A DNA stretch of 48,566 nt from contig BBXU01003108.1 in the NCBI GenBank assembly GCA_001598975.1, forward strand, positions 1 to 48,566, given 5' to 3'. Both the position numbers and the translations under genes were made by a program. This DNA comes from Parachlorella kessleri (lineage: Eukaryota; Chlorophyta; Trebouxiophyceae; Chlorellales; Chlorellaceae). The notes under the pieces were generated by a model. It was not told the origin of the DNA, did no database searches, and saw only the letters and a program-made list of their open reading frames with translations. Positions 35,248 to 45,665 of this stretch are shown here, piece after piece (within the stretch, counting starts at the first letter, position 1; every line of letters begins with the position of its first letter).

Positions 35248-36639
35248 GCCTGCCACGGGAGGCGCCTGTCGCGGCATCTTTTTCATTCAGCGCGAGGCCG
35301 TGCCTAGGCACCCAAGCACAGCAGGGATGATGGTTCCTGTGGGGGGCTAGCGCACGACTGCTGTCGTTTCGCTGCGGCTGGATGGGGGGTCGCAAGGCGC
35401 AGGCGGAGCCCACGTTCCCTGCGAGCTCGGCCTGTGGCACCGTGTTTGTTCTTCTGTGGTCTCTGGGTACTTGCATGCTTGTTTCGACTAACCTGCCTTG
35501 CCTATCTCTTTGTGCCCTGCGCCGCGAGTGCTGTTCAGTTGCTGCGGTGCGCTGACCTGTCGGCTGCAGGCCCAGGCAGGCTGGTGTTTGGCTGGCTGAC
35601 TGTGGGCAGCAGTGGCGCCAGCTGGCTGGGACTGTGATCTGGACGGGGGGCTGACGGGGGACCACTGGGGTGCTTGGGCTGGACTGAAGGGGGCTGTGGC
35701 TGAGGAGCTGTGATGGACACGTGCTAGGACGGATCTGGCGTGGCGTGGCTCTGGTGGCTTTGAAGGGCGGAGGACGCACAAGGGTAAAGTCGCCCCTGCT
35801 GGATGCCTGGCAACTTGTGTGCTTGCTTTGACGGGTGGTTTGCTGTCCATGTGTGTGACCCTCACTCGTGTGTTTCAGTTGGTAGTAGTCTCGAAAGGTG
35901 CCAAAGTCTTGGGGTAGTTGGATGCACGTTGTTGATGTGAGTTGCTGTCAGGGTCGCCATCACGCTTCCTCTGGGGCTAACATTACTGCAGGCCCCAGGT
36001 ACGGCGAGTGGAAAGGCGCCTGGTGTGCTGCTCCTGCTTTGGCGTTCTGGGCTGGCGAGGTCTAGCAGTGGCCGGACTTGCTCTCAAGGCAGTTGCTCTG
36101 TGGACAAGAGGAGTGCTCGCGTGGGCTAGGAGCTGAGGGCATGGATGGAGGGCCTAGAGAGGGCGTGGCGGGAAGAGGAGGTGCGAGGCGTGGCTTGGCT
36201 TGGTGCACCTACTTGCATGGGGTGCTTCGAAGCCGGCCTGCAGCTTCTTGTCAGCCACTTCCATGTAAGTACGACTGCCTGACCCGAGGTGGAGAAGTTG
36301 AAGAGCTTGGCCTTGGAGAAAGGAGTGAGCACAATCCAAGGAATACGCTTGGCAAGCATGCCGTATAGCATGGTTATGCCGCCTGCACATGGCGAGAACT
36401 GGTGCCATAACAATGCCGTCCTGGCAGCTGTAGCGTTATATATGCTTCGGGCACACCTGAAAAGCATACACTGCAGTCAGCCCTGACTGGTCACAGCTAC
36501 AGGAATATCGCAGTACCTGCCACCATTAGCAAACAAACGGTGGAGTGCTTCTTGCTTAGTTGCCAATTAAGCAGAACTGCAGTGTCTGCCGCCAGGCTCA
36601 TTCTAATTTATGGGTGAGGGACCCACTGGATCAGAACGC
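35248..36639. other. 3' region of SR gene; mostly no gene seen
   Basis: About 1.4 kb after the SR stop codon. It should include the SR 3'UTR. It is GT-rich on the plus strand and has no supported coding sequence apart from the orphan exon-like stretch at 36290-36402. Confidence 0.45.
36290..36402 (-). other. Orphan exon-like sequence
   Basis: On the minus strand a stretch bounded by GTGCAG on the 5' side and GG|GTCAGG on the 3' side encodes GITMLYGMLAKRIPWIVLTP then FSKAKLFNFSTS. Codon content and composition look like a real exon, perhaps of a membrane protein. The next stretch downstream, YMEVADKKLQAGFEAP near 36260, also looks coding but in another frame. Upstream lies only the repeat cluster. 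It may be a remnant of a gene broken by repeat insertion. The family is not recognised. Confidence 0.3.
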
Positions 36640-37335
36640 ATGCAAAGCCCAGAGCACCTCACTCTCTGTTCGCACTACCTGCCACCCTTAATATTAACTG
36701 CACGCACTCTTCTTCTCTGCTGTTGCGGCTTCAGTTTCAGCTGCACCTGCTGTTCCATTGGCCTTAGCCTGCCTCGGGAAAAGAACTACCAGATCAGAAC
36801 TCAGGCAAGTCACAAAGCATAACATTCTGCATCCCAGCCCTGTCAGTCCAGCTCAACTCTCACTCCCTGTTCGCACTACCTGCCACCCATGCTAATAGCA
36901 TTCTGCATCCAGCCCTGGCAGTCCAGTCCAGCTCAGCTATACTCCCTGTTTGCACCACCTGCCACCCATGCTGATAACTGTACGTACAGCTCACCTCCCA
37001 CACCCTGTTCGCACTACCTGGCACTCATGCTAATAACTGCTCAACTCAATTACTCAACTTAACTGCAGCTCAACTGAGTTGAGCTGCATCTACTTTACCA
37101 GTGGCCTTAACTTATCTTGGGGAGAGAACTACTGGCTCAGAGTTCAGGCAGGACTCAGGCGCATTCTGCACCCAGTCCTGTCCATACAGCTCAACTCTCA
37201 CTCCCTGTTCACACTACCTGCCACCCATGCTAAAAATTGCATAGATCCCCTATCAGCCCAGTATACCCGTACCTCCTCGCTGATCGCACCGCCTGCCTCC
37301 CTAATCAAGTACAGGTCACCCCTACCTCACCTCTG
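36640..37335 (+). repeat. Tandem/nested cluster of the dispersed repeat
   Basis: About 700 bp built from the repeat family. Body units of about 78-82 bp start near 36822, 36900 and 36982 and recur near 37150. Each runs CATTCTGCATCCAGCCCTG, GTCCAGCTCAACTCTCACTC, CCTGTTCGCACTACCTGCCA, CCCATGCTAATA. Two head segments (near 36765 and 37105) read TGGCCTTA...AGAACTACCAGATCAGAACT...CAGGCA. Units differ by substitutions and small indels, so the array is not recent. It lies between the convergent SR and SDR genes. Confidence 0.85.
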
Positions 37336-37481
37336 TTTGCATTGCCTCCTGCCACCGTCACAACTCTGGCACTGGTCAGCCTGTAGGTACTTCAAAAACA
37401 TTTTAAATTCAAATCTGTTACTAAGCTATATGCGGCATCTGCTCGCCCTCGATGCTGCCCACAACCACCCTGCTGGCCTTA

Positions 37482-40400
37482 CTAATCCTCATCAGCCGCC
37501 TCAGCTGCTGGGGGCAGGTTGGCGCTTGCTGGCAGCCCCACCTGCCGTGCTGACCAGTCCCACAGCCAGGCTGCCAGCAGCGGGTCCCGGGCCTGCTTGC
37601 TGGGCTGGATGGGTGTGCAGTTGGAGTTATAATAGTAGAGCCCCTGCACCGCAGCATGGGACCCATAACAATGCACGCCTAGCCTGGTCTATGTTCACTG
37701 AGCACAAAAAAGCCCGGCCCCCCGGCTGCCACCCTGTGGGTCCAAATCTGCCCTTCCACAATCCCTCTAGCAACACCCAGGTGCAGAATAGCATGGTAGT
37801 GCAGGCGTGTGCTATATGGCAGTCTGCAGGGCTGTGGCCTGACCTGTGCCTTGGGACGATCCAAGTCGGGGCTTGTTGCACAGTAGACACTGCAGCGCGC
37901 ACCTGAAGCACAGAGCGTGCTCCGCAATTGTTAGGAGCACCTGTCACATTCACTTGGCAAGCCCGGTTCGTGTGTGTACTATCCTACCCACCTAGCCCCC
38001 TATGCTCGCTGCGAGAGGTCCACCGCAGGGGTCCAACACTGACGCCATAGTACAGGCTTTCACCATAACTGCGGAGGCTGCTGCTGCTGCTGGCGGCGGG
38101 GCATACCAGCGCCCCAGGCCTCCTCCCATCTGATATAGCGCAACACGACCCCACGTGCGCACCAGGGTCACTTGATCTGCGCAAGGTCACATCAACGCAA
38201 GAGGCTGGCTAAGTGCAACCCCGACACACTTAATCTCTATGAAGTCGGCCTCTCCTGACAGCACCACACGGAAAGACTTGCCTTGAGCGGGAGTGAGCAG
38301 TATGGCCTTCATCAGCAGGCGATACCAGTACCGCAGGAAGCCTGGCAGGCTGCGCACCACATCAGTGAGCACCTCCCCAGGGTGGACCGCCACTGACACC
38401 ACCTCCCCTGCGGTCCGCCGCTGGAGCTCCCAGGCGAACAGCACCTGCAGGCAGCTTTTTGTAACACTGGAAGGATGTCCCCTAGGGTGAAGTCCCACTA
38501 GCACCACTGGCACCACGTCCCCTGCTGCCGGACTAATAGCTCTCAGGCAACGAACAGAACTTGCATGCCGCGCTGACCGCTCTGAGAGCCTGTACTTCTT
38601 ATTGGCATATCATGCCCAGTTCTACTCCCTGTTTGCACTACCTGCCACCCATGCTAATATCATGCCCACTGTACACTGGGCATACAGAGTCGCATGCAAG
38701 GGGGCTGCACGCCGTTCCAGGCCAGCATGCATTGCGCAGCCAACTGCGCCAGGGGTGTGCACAGTACCTCGCAACGGCTATGCCCTTAAGCTAACCAGTC
38801 GAACAGAGGTGCATATCAATAGATGCTTCAGCGCTCTACCCCATAACTTTTTTCTGCATAAATCACCTGTCTCCAAACTTGCCGGCGCCAAGAGCAGGTT
38901 GGACGTGAAGGGAGGCAGCCCTTCGGCACGTCTGGGGGTCAGGGCAAGCATTTAGCAGCCACCCCTCACCTGTGCTAGCTTGCTCTGGCTGTAAGCTGCC
39001 AGGGGGCTGTAGCGGTGTAAGAGCTGGGGGTCCTGGGTGTCCAGCGAGCCTACAAAGTGCAGCTTGCTGGACACATTCACCACGCGCCCTGGCCTGCCAG
39101 CCTGCAAGGGTAGCAAGCACAGGTTACAGGTTTGGCAGGGATTGTTGGGGGCACCTGCACCACCCACCCGGGCAGGCAGCCTTCACAGAAGCAGATGTAG
39201 GTGATAGGCACACAGCATGAGTGCTCCACTGAGGAATAAGCTCATCAGGCAAGGCCTAGAGCATGGCTTCACCCAACCCCGCCAGTCCACCTCACCCCTA
39301 CCTCTCCTCCGCTCGCACTGCCTGCCACCATCAACGAAGAGCTTTGGGGGCAGACAACAGCCCACAAGCCAGTGGAGAGCTGGTGCTGCCTGGTCTGTAA
39401 GGTGCATGGCAGCCAGGGCAGGACTTCCTCTTGCTCTTGTGGATTCAGCTCTCTCTCCGCCTCACCGGCCACCATACAGCACCACAGCTCTAGCCCCTCG
39501 ACGCACCTGCCTGGCTGTGTCTCGAAGCGAGGGGAGCAGCAGCAGCGTGAGCAGGAAGTGGCCTAGGTGGTTGGTGCCCATGTGGGCTTCAAAGCCATCT
39601 TCAGTCTCCGACCGGGGCCCTGCATGCAGGTCAGGAAGGTCAGAATCCCACTGCTCTTTGGGAGATCTTAATGGAGCCATCATCGGCTCATTGTGGTCAT
39701 GGTCAAGCTGGGCAGGTAAAGGCTGAAGCAAGCAAGGGCACATGAAGTATGCAGCAAGCCCAAGCAAGGAGCACCCTCAGCGGCCTGCCAAGCCAACTCT
39801 CTAAGCACGGCGTCAGACAAGTCGGAACATACAGCACCTGGTTTACGGGGAATAGCTACAGGGGAGAGACCTACCAGATCAGATCTCAGACTTGCCAAGA
39901 CACAGGGCATAACTGCATAGAAGCCTGTCAGCCTAATATGTATCCGTACGTCCTCTGATTGCATTACCTGCCACCCTAAATTAAATAGCTACAGGCAAGG
40001 AGAGGCGCCCTACCAGACATGGAGAAGATGCCTGCATTGTTGACGAGGATGTGCAGCGGCCGGCCCCGCTGCTTCCAGGCATCTGAAAATCGCCTGATTG
40101 AGGCCAGGGAAGACAGGTCAAGCTGTAGCACCTGCACACAAAAGGCGGTCAGCGTGCTTAGCTTGTTAAATTCCCTATGTGGGGAATTGCGACGGGCTCA
40201 TGTCTAACGACTTGCTGTTGGCTGTATGCATAGAGCACATGGCAAGAAGTGGAACATGCACTTGGCCCTTGTGATGATTACAGAAACCTCATCTGGCAAT
40301 TCGCCATTGATCCAAGTGCTTTGAGTTGGATGAAGTCAGCAGTGGACTGCCAGCACTCTCGCATTTCTGTGAGATGCACCGCTGGAGAGGAGACGGGACT

Positions 40401-41300
40401 AGAGTGTCTGAGAGTGGGTATTAAGGAGCCGCAGGGTTGTGTAGCAGACCTTTCACCACATGTAAGTGGAATGGTTGTCCCACGGCACCAAGGTACATTC
40501 CCTTTATACCTGGTCCAGGTTTGTCAGAAGAGGAGAGGAGGGCTTCCAACCTCCCCTGGGCAGGGGGGGTTGGGGGAGGGAGACCTACCCACCCTTTTGA
40601 AGATAGGTCCATTCAATTATGGGGTATCCAAGCTTCTGAAGAAGTAGGACCCTCCAGGCAATCAGGCAAAGGTACTACTCTGGTTACGAACGCCTCACCT
40701 CCACGTCTGGGTGGGCCTGGCCGCTAGACTTAGCTGCTGCCTCAATAGACTCCTTCAGCGCTTGGCCTCTTGAAAGGCTTCGACAGGCAAGAATCACTGC
40801 AAAGCAAGGGAGGCCTTGGCAAACAGTGTGCAGAACCACGGACTGCCTCCCCCAGCTACCAGCATATGTGATCAACGTGGTGTTCTATAGTGACTGCAAA
40901 GAAAGGTCTGCAAGGTGGGTCGCTGTCACCTACCGTGGGCTCCCCTTTGTGCCAGCGCAAAAGCTGTCTCCCAGCCGATGCCGCTTGTGGGTCCAGTCAC
41001 AATGCAAACATGCCCATTGGCTGGGCCACCAATAGACTCAAGCGTTGGCAAGTTGCGCATCCATAGTTTCTGCAACGAAGGTAAGCAGGGGTACTTGCAC
41101 CAGGTAGTCCTCAAGTAGGCCTGGCGTGCCAAGCACGGTGCATGACTGGCAACTAAGTGACCAGACAACAGTACTGGCAGAGGGAAAGACTCCTGGCAGG
41201 CGTCACTGCCCAGGAAGGGCGCTGGAACAAGGCACCGCACCTGGAGAAACAGCTCTACCGACACCGAAAGCAGTTCCAAGTAATATCTCAAAATTTCCAT
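37482..41300 (-). CDS. Short-chain dehydrogenase/reductase (RDH/WWOX-like)
   Basis: Nine exons join in phase to 346 aa: 41300-41241, 41069-40934, 40796-40699, 40131-40014, 39619-39507, 39101-38970, 38444-38282, 37902-37844 and 37643-37482. A hydrophobic N-terminus ([20 protein letters not shown]) may anchor or target it. The Rossmann glycine motif is TGPTSGIG in [22 protein letters not shown] lies in [21 protein letters not shown] and the catalytic Ser and YSQSK in [10 protein letters not shown]...[10 protein letters not shown] follow. The C-terminal [15 protein letters not shown] resembles the YFSNC segment of retinol dehydrogenase-like SDRs. It should use NADP(H) to reduce or oxidise a lipophilic carbonyl or alcohol; the substrate is unknown. 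The intron after 38282 begins with GC. Introns 4, 5 and 6 carry dispersed-repeat copies. Confidence 0.9.
38610..38680 (+). repeat. Dispersed repeat copy 6
   Basis: Contains TCTACTCCCTGTTTGCACTA, CCTGCCACCCATGCTAATA, flanked by a short direct repeat ATCATGCCCA on both sides. It lies in SDR intron 38445-38969. Confidence 0.75.
39243..39332 (+). repeat. Dispersed repeat copy 7 (diverged)
   Basis: CCCCGCCAGTCCACCTCACC, then CTCCGCTCGCACTGCCTGCC and ACCATC, a more diverged copy of the body unit. It lies in SDR intron 39102-39506. Confidence 0.55.
39841..39990 (+). repeat. Dispersed repeat copy 8, head plus body
   Basis: GGGGAGAGACCTACCAGATC, AGATCTCAGACTTGCCAAGA, GGGCATAACTGCATAGAAGC, CTGTCAGCCTAATATGTATC and GCATTACCTGCCACCCTAAA. 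The head and the variant body also occur at 48.3-48.45 kb. It lies in SDR intron 39620-40013. Confidence 0.8.
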
Positions 41301-42101
41301 TTTGACTACCCACGCACCAAAAAAATGCGTGAAAGGCTCCGTGGGGCTTACGAAAGGCATGGGAGGACAAAGGCGCCGTTCTTGATGTATCATTACATGC
41401 AAAGCAGGTGCCACGCTGGATCCAGGAGAATGTAGGGGATGGCAGGAGCTCGACAGGGCATTACTGGGGAAGATGGTTTGGTGGTACAACTTGCCGGAGT
41501 AACTTCGTTTGTCTAGTTATATGCCACATCTGCTGCAGGAACCTGGTCTCTACCAGCCTAGCGTTTAGTTATTGGTGTATGGCCATAGTTCTTTTGCCCC
41601 TCTTTCGATCATAGCTACGCAAACCTCCTGAGGAACTCTCGAGGCGGTCTGCAAGCGCCTAGCAGGTTGGGAGCGCCTGCTGCTTGCCTGGCCTGTGCGA
41701 CATGTTGAAGTCATGCTCGAACAGAACTTTATTTTGCTGCAGCCTTCCACACCCAGGGGATGGCCCTGCACATGGAGAGGTTAGCTGCGCCAGCAGGTGG
41801 GAGCTACCCTTATGGTGTATGGGTTTGTTGCAGTACTTATACATCAAGCAGTAGTTACGATCTAACCTACTGCCTGCTTAATATATTGCAGGGGGGATGG
41901 GTGCACAACGCCCCTACCTGCCCCATTCTAGTAGTGCCCTAGCAGCACCCAGGCACCCAGGTAACATCCAGTTTGCCACCATCAAACAGCTTTCGTTGGT
42001 TGAAATTTGTACAACAGTTCCTGACACTTTCAATCAACAGCATTTGAAAGGACCCTTAGGCTGAGTAATAGTGAAGAAAGACTAGGGAAGGAGACTGAAA
42101 C
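41301..42101. promoter_or_regulatory. Divergent intergenic region
   Basis: About 800 bp between the SDR start (-) and the first ATG of the PWWP gene (+). No coding exon is supported. Open frames here on the plus strand near 41.3 kb are antisense to SDR exon 1 and its upstream region. Confidence 0.4.
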
Positions 42102-44326
42102 ATGAGTCAGCTGCAGCGAGGCCTGCTCCTTGTGGAACCCAGGATGGTATGTTGCCTGGGGCAACTCTCATGGGCGCTCCTCCTCGTTGGAGCCGCTCTC
42201 CAGACGTGGACCCAACAGCTATTGTGCAGTGTGTGCTCACCAGCGCCCCTGTGCACTCTGCGCCTCGTCGGTCAAGTCCAGTTCCATATGGGGCGGTTGG
42301 GCAGTTGTGCCTGCTCATGCAGACGTGCTCACCTCCTGCCCTGCCATGCCTGTGTTGCAGGCAAATACGTGCTTGAATCCTTGCTGGAGGGTTCAGAAGA
42401 TGAGGACGAAGACGACCTGTCCCAGCAGTCTCAGCAGCTGCAGCCACAGCAGCAGCGGCATGAGCAGCGGCAAGAGGGTGACAGTGGCCAGGGCGGTTGG
42501 GGCCCTTCTCCCCCTGAGCCAGCCACCACTCCCTCCTCTTTCCAGCCAGCCCGCTACCCAGGCTCTGCCAATCACCACATCACCCACCTCAGTCACGCAC
42601 ACCACCTGGGTCACAGCGATCGTACCTCCCTGGACAGCGGGAGCGGCGGCGAAGCGCAGGTGCAGCTACAGCAGGAGGAGGACCCGCAAACGCTAGACCG
42701 GCTGGAGCGCATTAGAGAGGCGCCTTACCCCCACCGCTGGCCCTCACGTAAGCGACGCAGGTGCCGCTCTCTGGGCTACCTTGCGGTGCATGCACCCACG
42801 CTGACTGAGGAAGAGGTGGTTGTGCGGCCATCAAGCGTGGCAGCCCTGCCGCTGCTGGCCCCAGCTGTTGGTTCCTCAGCTGCTGCGCCGGTGCATGGCG
42901 CCCATGCAGCAGTCTCGCCTGCCAATGGTGCTTTAAATGCATCACTGGGGGCCAGGGCGTTCTTCCCCCAGGTGCAAGTGCCGCGGCCTGCAGCGCTGGC
43001 TGAGGCGAAACGGGAGAGGCAGGACGGGTACCAGGAACCCCAGCGGCAGCCGCAGCCACAGCAGCCTCAGCAGCAGCCATTACTTCAGCGGGCGGCACTG
43101 GCGCCGCCGGGCAAGCCCCCGCCGCCCCCAGCGGCCGCAGCGCCACCGCCTCAGCGCATAGCGGGCGCCCCACGCGCGTTGCAAAAACCTTTGCAGATGG
43201 CCTCCGCAGCGACGGGCACTGGCGGCAGCAAAGCAGGGCAGCTCCAGCGGGGAGGCAGCGGGTCCCAACCCTCCGCCAAGAGGACGCGCACAGCAGGGCC
43301 AGCAGGGGCAGCAGCAGCAACCGGCGCTGGCGGGGGGCCAGCTGCAGCTGGCAGGCAGGCTGGGAGGGCCGCTACGGGCAGCAAGCCTCCCGGCAAGCCT
43401 GCGTACAAGCCCTCCCCCTCGCCGCAGCCGCCCGTGCGGCGGCCGTCGTCCGTCGCGCTCGACCGCCAGCGCAGCCGCAGCATGCCAACGCCCGCGCAGG
43501 GCGGCAACGGCGTGCCGGGGGCAGCCAGGCTTGCTGCAGGGCCCGGCGCGGCCGCCGCCCGGCCTGGCAGCGCCGCCGCCACGGCCGCAGCTGCAGGGCC
43601 TAGGCCTGGCTTCCAGGGCCCAATCCCGGATGGTGGCGACTTCCCTGCGGGCCATGTGGTGTGGGCCAAGCTGCCCTCCTACCCCTGGTGGCCTGCTCAG
43701 GTCAGTTATGTAGTCCAGTGTTATAGCCTCCAAAGTGAGCCAGGGAGGGATGGCCAGAGGAGTGGGGCAAACGGCTTTGGGGCTGGGAGGCCGCACACTT
43801 TGGGGCATTTCTGCTATCCACACCATAAGTGCAAGCTGTGGAGCCAGGCAGGGTCCCAGGGAGTAACTAGGCGGCTGGCTGGCTTCAAACCCTGGCAGAA
43901 CCGCATGTCCTGGCTTGCTGGTTTGCGGACTGGCTTTCCCGGAAGTTGTTGCCGCGTCGTCACGCAGGCCTTTCAGTGTTCCCAGCCCTTGCTTGCTTCT
44001 TTCCAGCTTTTATCAGCCGCCCGCCCTCCCGCTCCAAGGCCCCCGCCCCTGTTCCCACCTGCCCCGCCACTGCACAGGTCCAGACCCCGCAGGCAAACCA
44101 CTTGGCCATCAGGCACGGCGCCAACGACCTCTTTGTGGTGTTCTACGGCACTGCCGACGTCAGCTGGGTGCCCCGAAAAGACCTGAAGCACTTCTCACCT
44201 GCATTGCCTGACTACACCAAACACGCGGGCGTGCGTAACAAGGGCCTGCAGCGGGCTATTGATGAAGCCTGGGTGGCGCTGGGCAGGCCGCGGCCGGATG
44301 TGAACGGCAAGCCACATGACGGCTGA
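42102..44326 (+). CDS. PWWP-domain nuclear protein
   Basis: The central exon runs from about 42361 to 43700 and joins in phase to 44078-44326. The PWWP domain is split by that intron: GGDFPAGHVVWAKLPSYPWWPAQ before, VQTPQANHLAIRHGANDLFV, FYGTADVSWVPRKDLKHF after. PWWP domains bind methylated histone H3 and DNA. Before it lie acidic EGSEDEDEDD, Gln-rich and Pro/Ala-rich low-complexity runs and a probable nuclear signal PSRKRRRCR. The tail after the domain has YTKHAGVRNKGLQRAIDEAW. The first exon is uncertain: the frame is open from ATG 42102, but GC-rich coding sense there is poor; a donor at 42271 (GTCG|GTCAAG) would join in phase to the acceptor at 42360. No catalytic domain is present. It probably acts as a chromatin adaptor. 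Confidence 0.75.
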
Positions 44327-45665
44327 TGTGGGCAGGAGGCGGCCCTGCCCTTGCGGGGAGCTGCTAGGCAGGTGTGCCTGCCACCCCGATGTATAGCACT
44401 GGTTGTCACCTGACGGCTGTGCTGTCTTGTAGCACGTGTGAATGCTTGGAGGCTGGCCTAGGCACCTATAGCCTTGCCAAGAAAGTCCAGGGTCTGCACA
44501 GAGAAGTGGCTGGCCAATATTGCGATAGGTACTGCCCTGCCTCAGACTGGGGCAGGGAATTAGCCTTGGGCAACAGCCTTGTAGTCTCTTGAACCTAAGG
44601 CCTGCAAGGATAGTGGCAACTAGCAGGATGGGTGCCACCCTCGTCAACTTGGGGGGTATAGGACTGACCTTTGTGTGTTTACCAAGGGACTTGGAGTGGG
44701 TGCTGTGGTGCACCCTTTTGTGATTGACAGGTGGGCAGACAGCCTGTACTGACAGTGTTTTCACTGTGCGATCGAGTCTATTAGGGTGTGCGCCGCCGTC
44801 TTGGGTGCAGCTGCTGAACGGTGCTACTAGTTGACAGGACAGGACAGTGCAGCACAGGGGTGCTAGCTATACCTAGAGGTCAGCCGCCGCAGTGCCGGTT
44901 GTGGTCTGCAGGACAGGACCCCCTTCACCTGTCTTTGCCATTGCTTGCTTACAACTGACTGATTGCCCAGCTGGGTGCTTTACAGAGCTTGAAGCTCTAT
45001 TTGGTGTGCCGAATGTGGAGTTGGAACGGGTGATGTATGCTTCTAGGGAACATAGACTCTGGCTCCTTGTGATGTGGCCCAGCACGCTCATAGACTGCGG
45101 GGCTGTCACCTTAGCCTTAAGCCCGGCTTAAGCCGCCTAGGCAGACAGGCGTGCTTGCCACTTTCACTCGCCTTGCTTGACTTCCCCACTTACACCAGCG
45201 CTTTGATATTGATAGCTAAAGTTCGCTCAAGTTGCACTTGGGTCCTCCAATCTCCGGTTCATGTGGATGGCAGCGCAGTCCAAGGTAGCGGGCGCAGCTA
45301 AGGTGCGCTGGTCAGAGCAGGTGTTGGGAGCTTTCCAAGGGTCACCTCGTGAATAGGACGTTCAGAAGCTCGCCACCTACCCAACAGTGCTGGCCCAGCG
45401 CCTGCAATCATGCACTTGTAGCAGTGCTCTCTCAACAGGCGTGCCCTTATTTCCTCCGTTCGAAGCAGACAAGGATGGGACAGCGCCTTGTTCAATCGAA
45501 GATGTCATTGTTCAAAATCAACAGCGATTTGACTTGGGGAGCTCATGACCTAAACCCTGGACCTCGCTATCAGCCTAATCTACCGCTATCCCGGTAACAG
45601 AAATGATATCGGAGCAGCGGTAGCATTGCACTTCTATCCACCTTTGTAGCACTCCACAGGACACG
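44327..45665. other. Intergenic region, PWWP 3' end and PsbP promoter
   Basis: 1.34 kb between tandem plus-strand genes. It should hold the PWWP 3'UTR and the PsbP promoter. I see no exon, RNA gene or repeat copy that I can support. Confidence 0.5.

Noticed and set aside
36822..37220. Regular units resembling a CRISPR array
   Set aside because: Units are about 80 bp, diverged, without constant repeats separated by unique spacers, in an intron-rich eukaryotic genome.
41157..41435. Plus-strand 92-aa frame rich in charged residues
   Set aside because: Antisense to SDR exon 1 and its upstream region, where the minus frame joins cleanly to the Rossmann exon.
43080..43826. 248-aa minus-strand open frame
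   Set aside because: Antisense to the Pro/Ala-rich PWWP exon; composition (Arg/Gly/Ala runs) mirrors the real frame.
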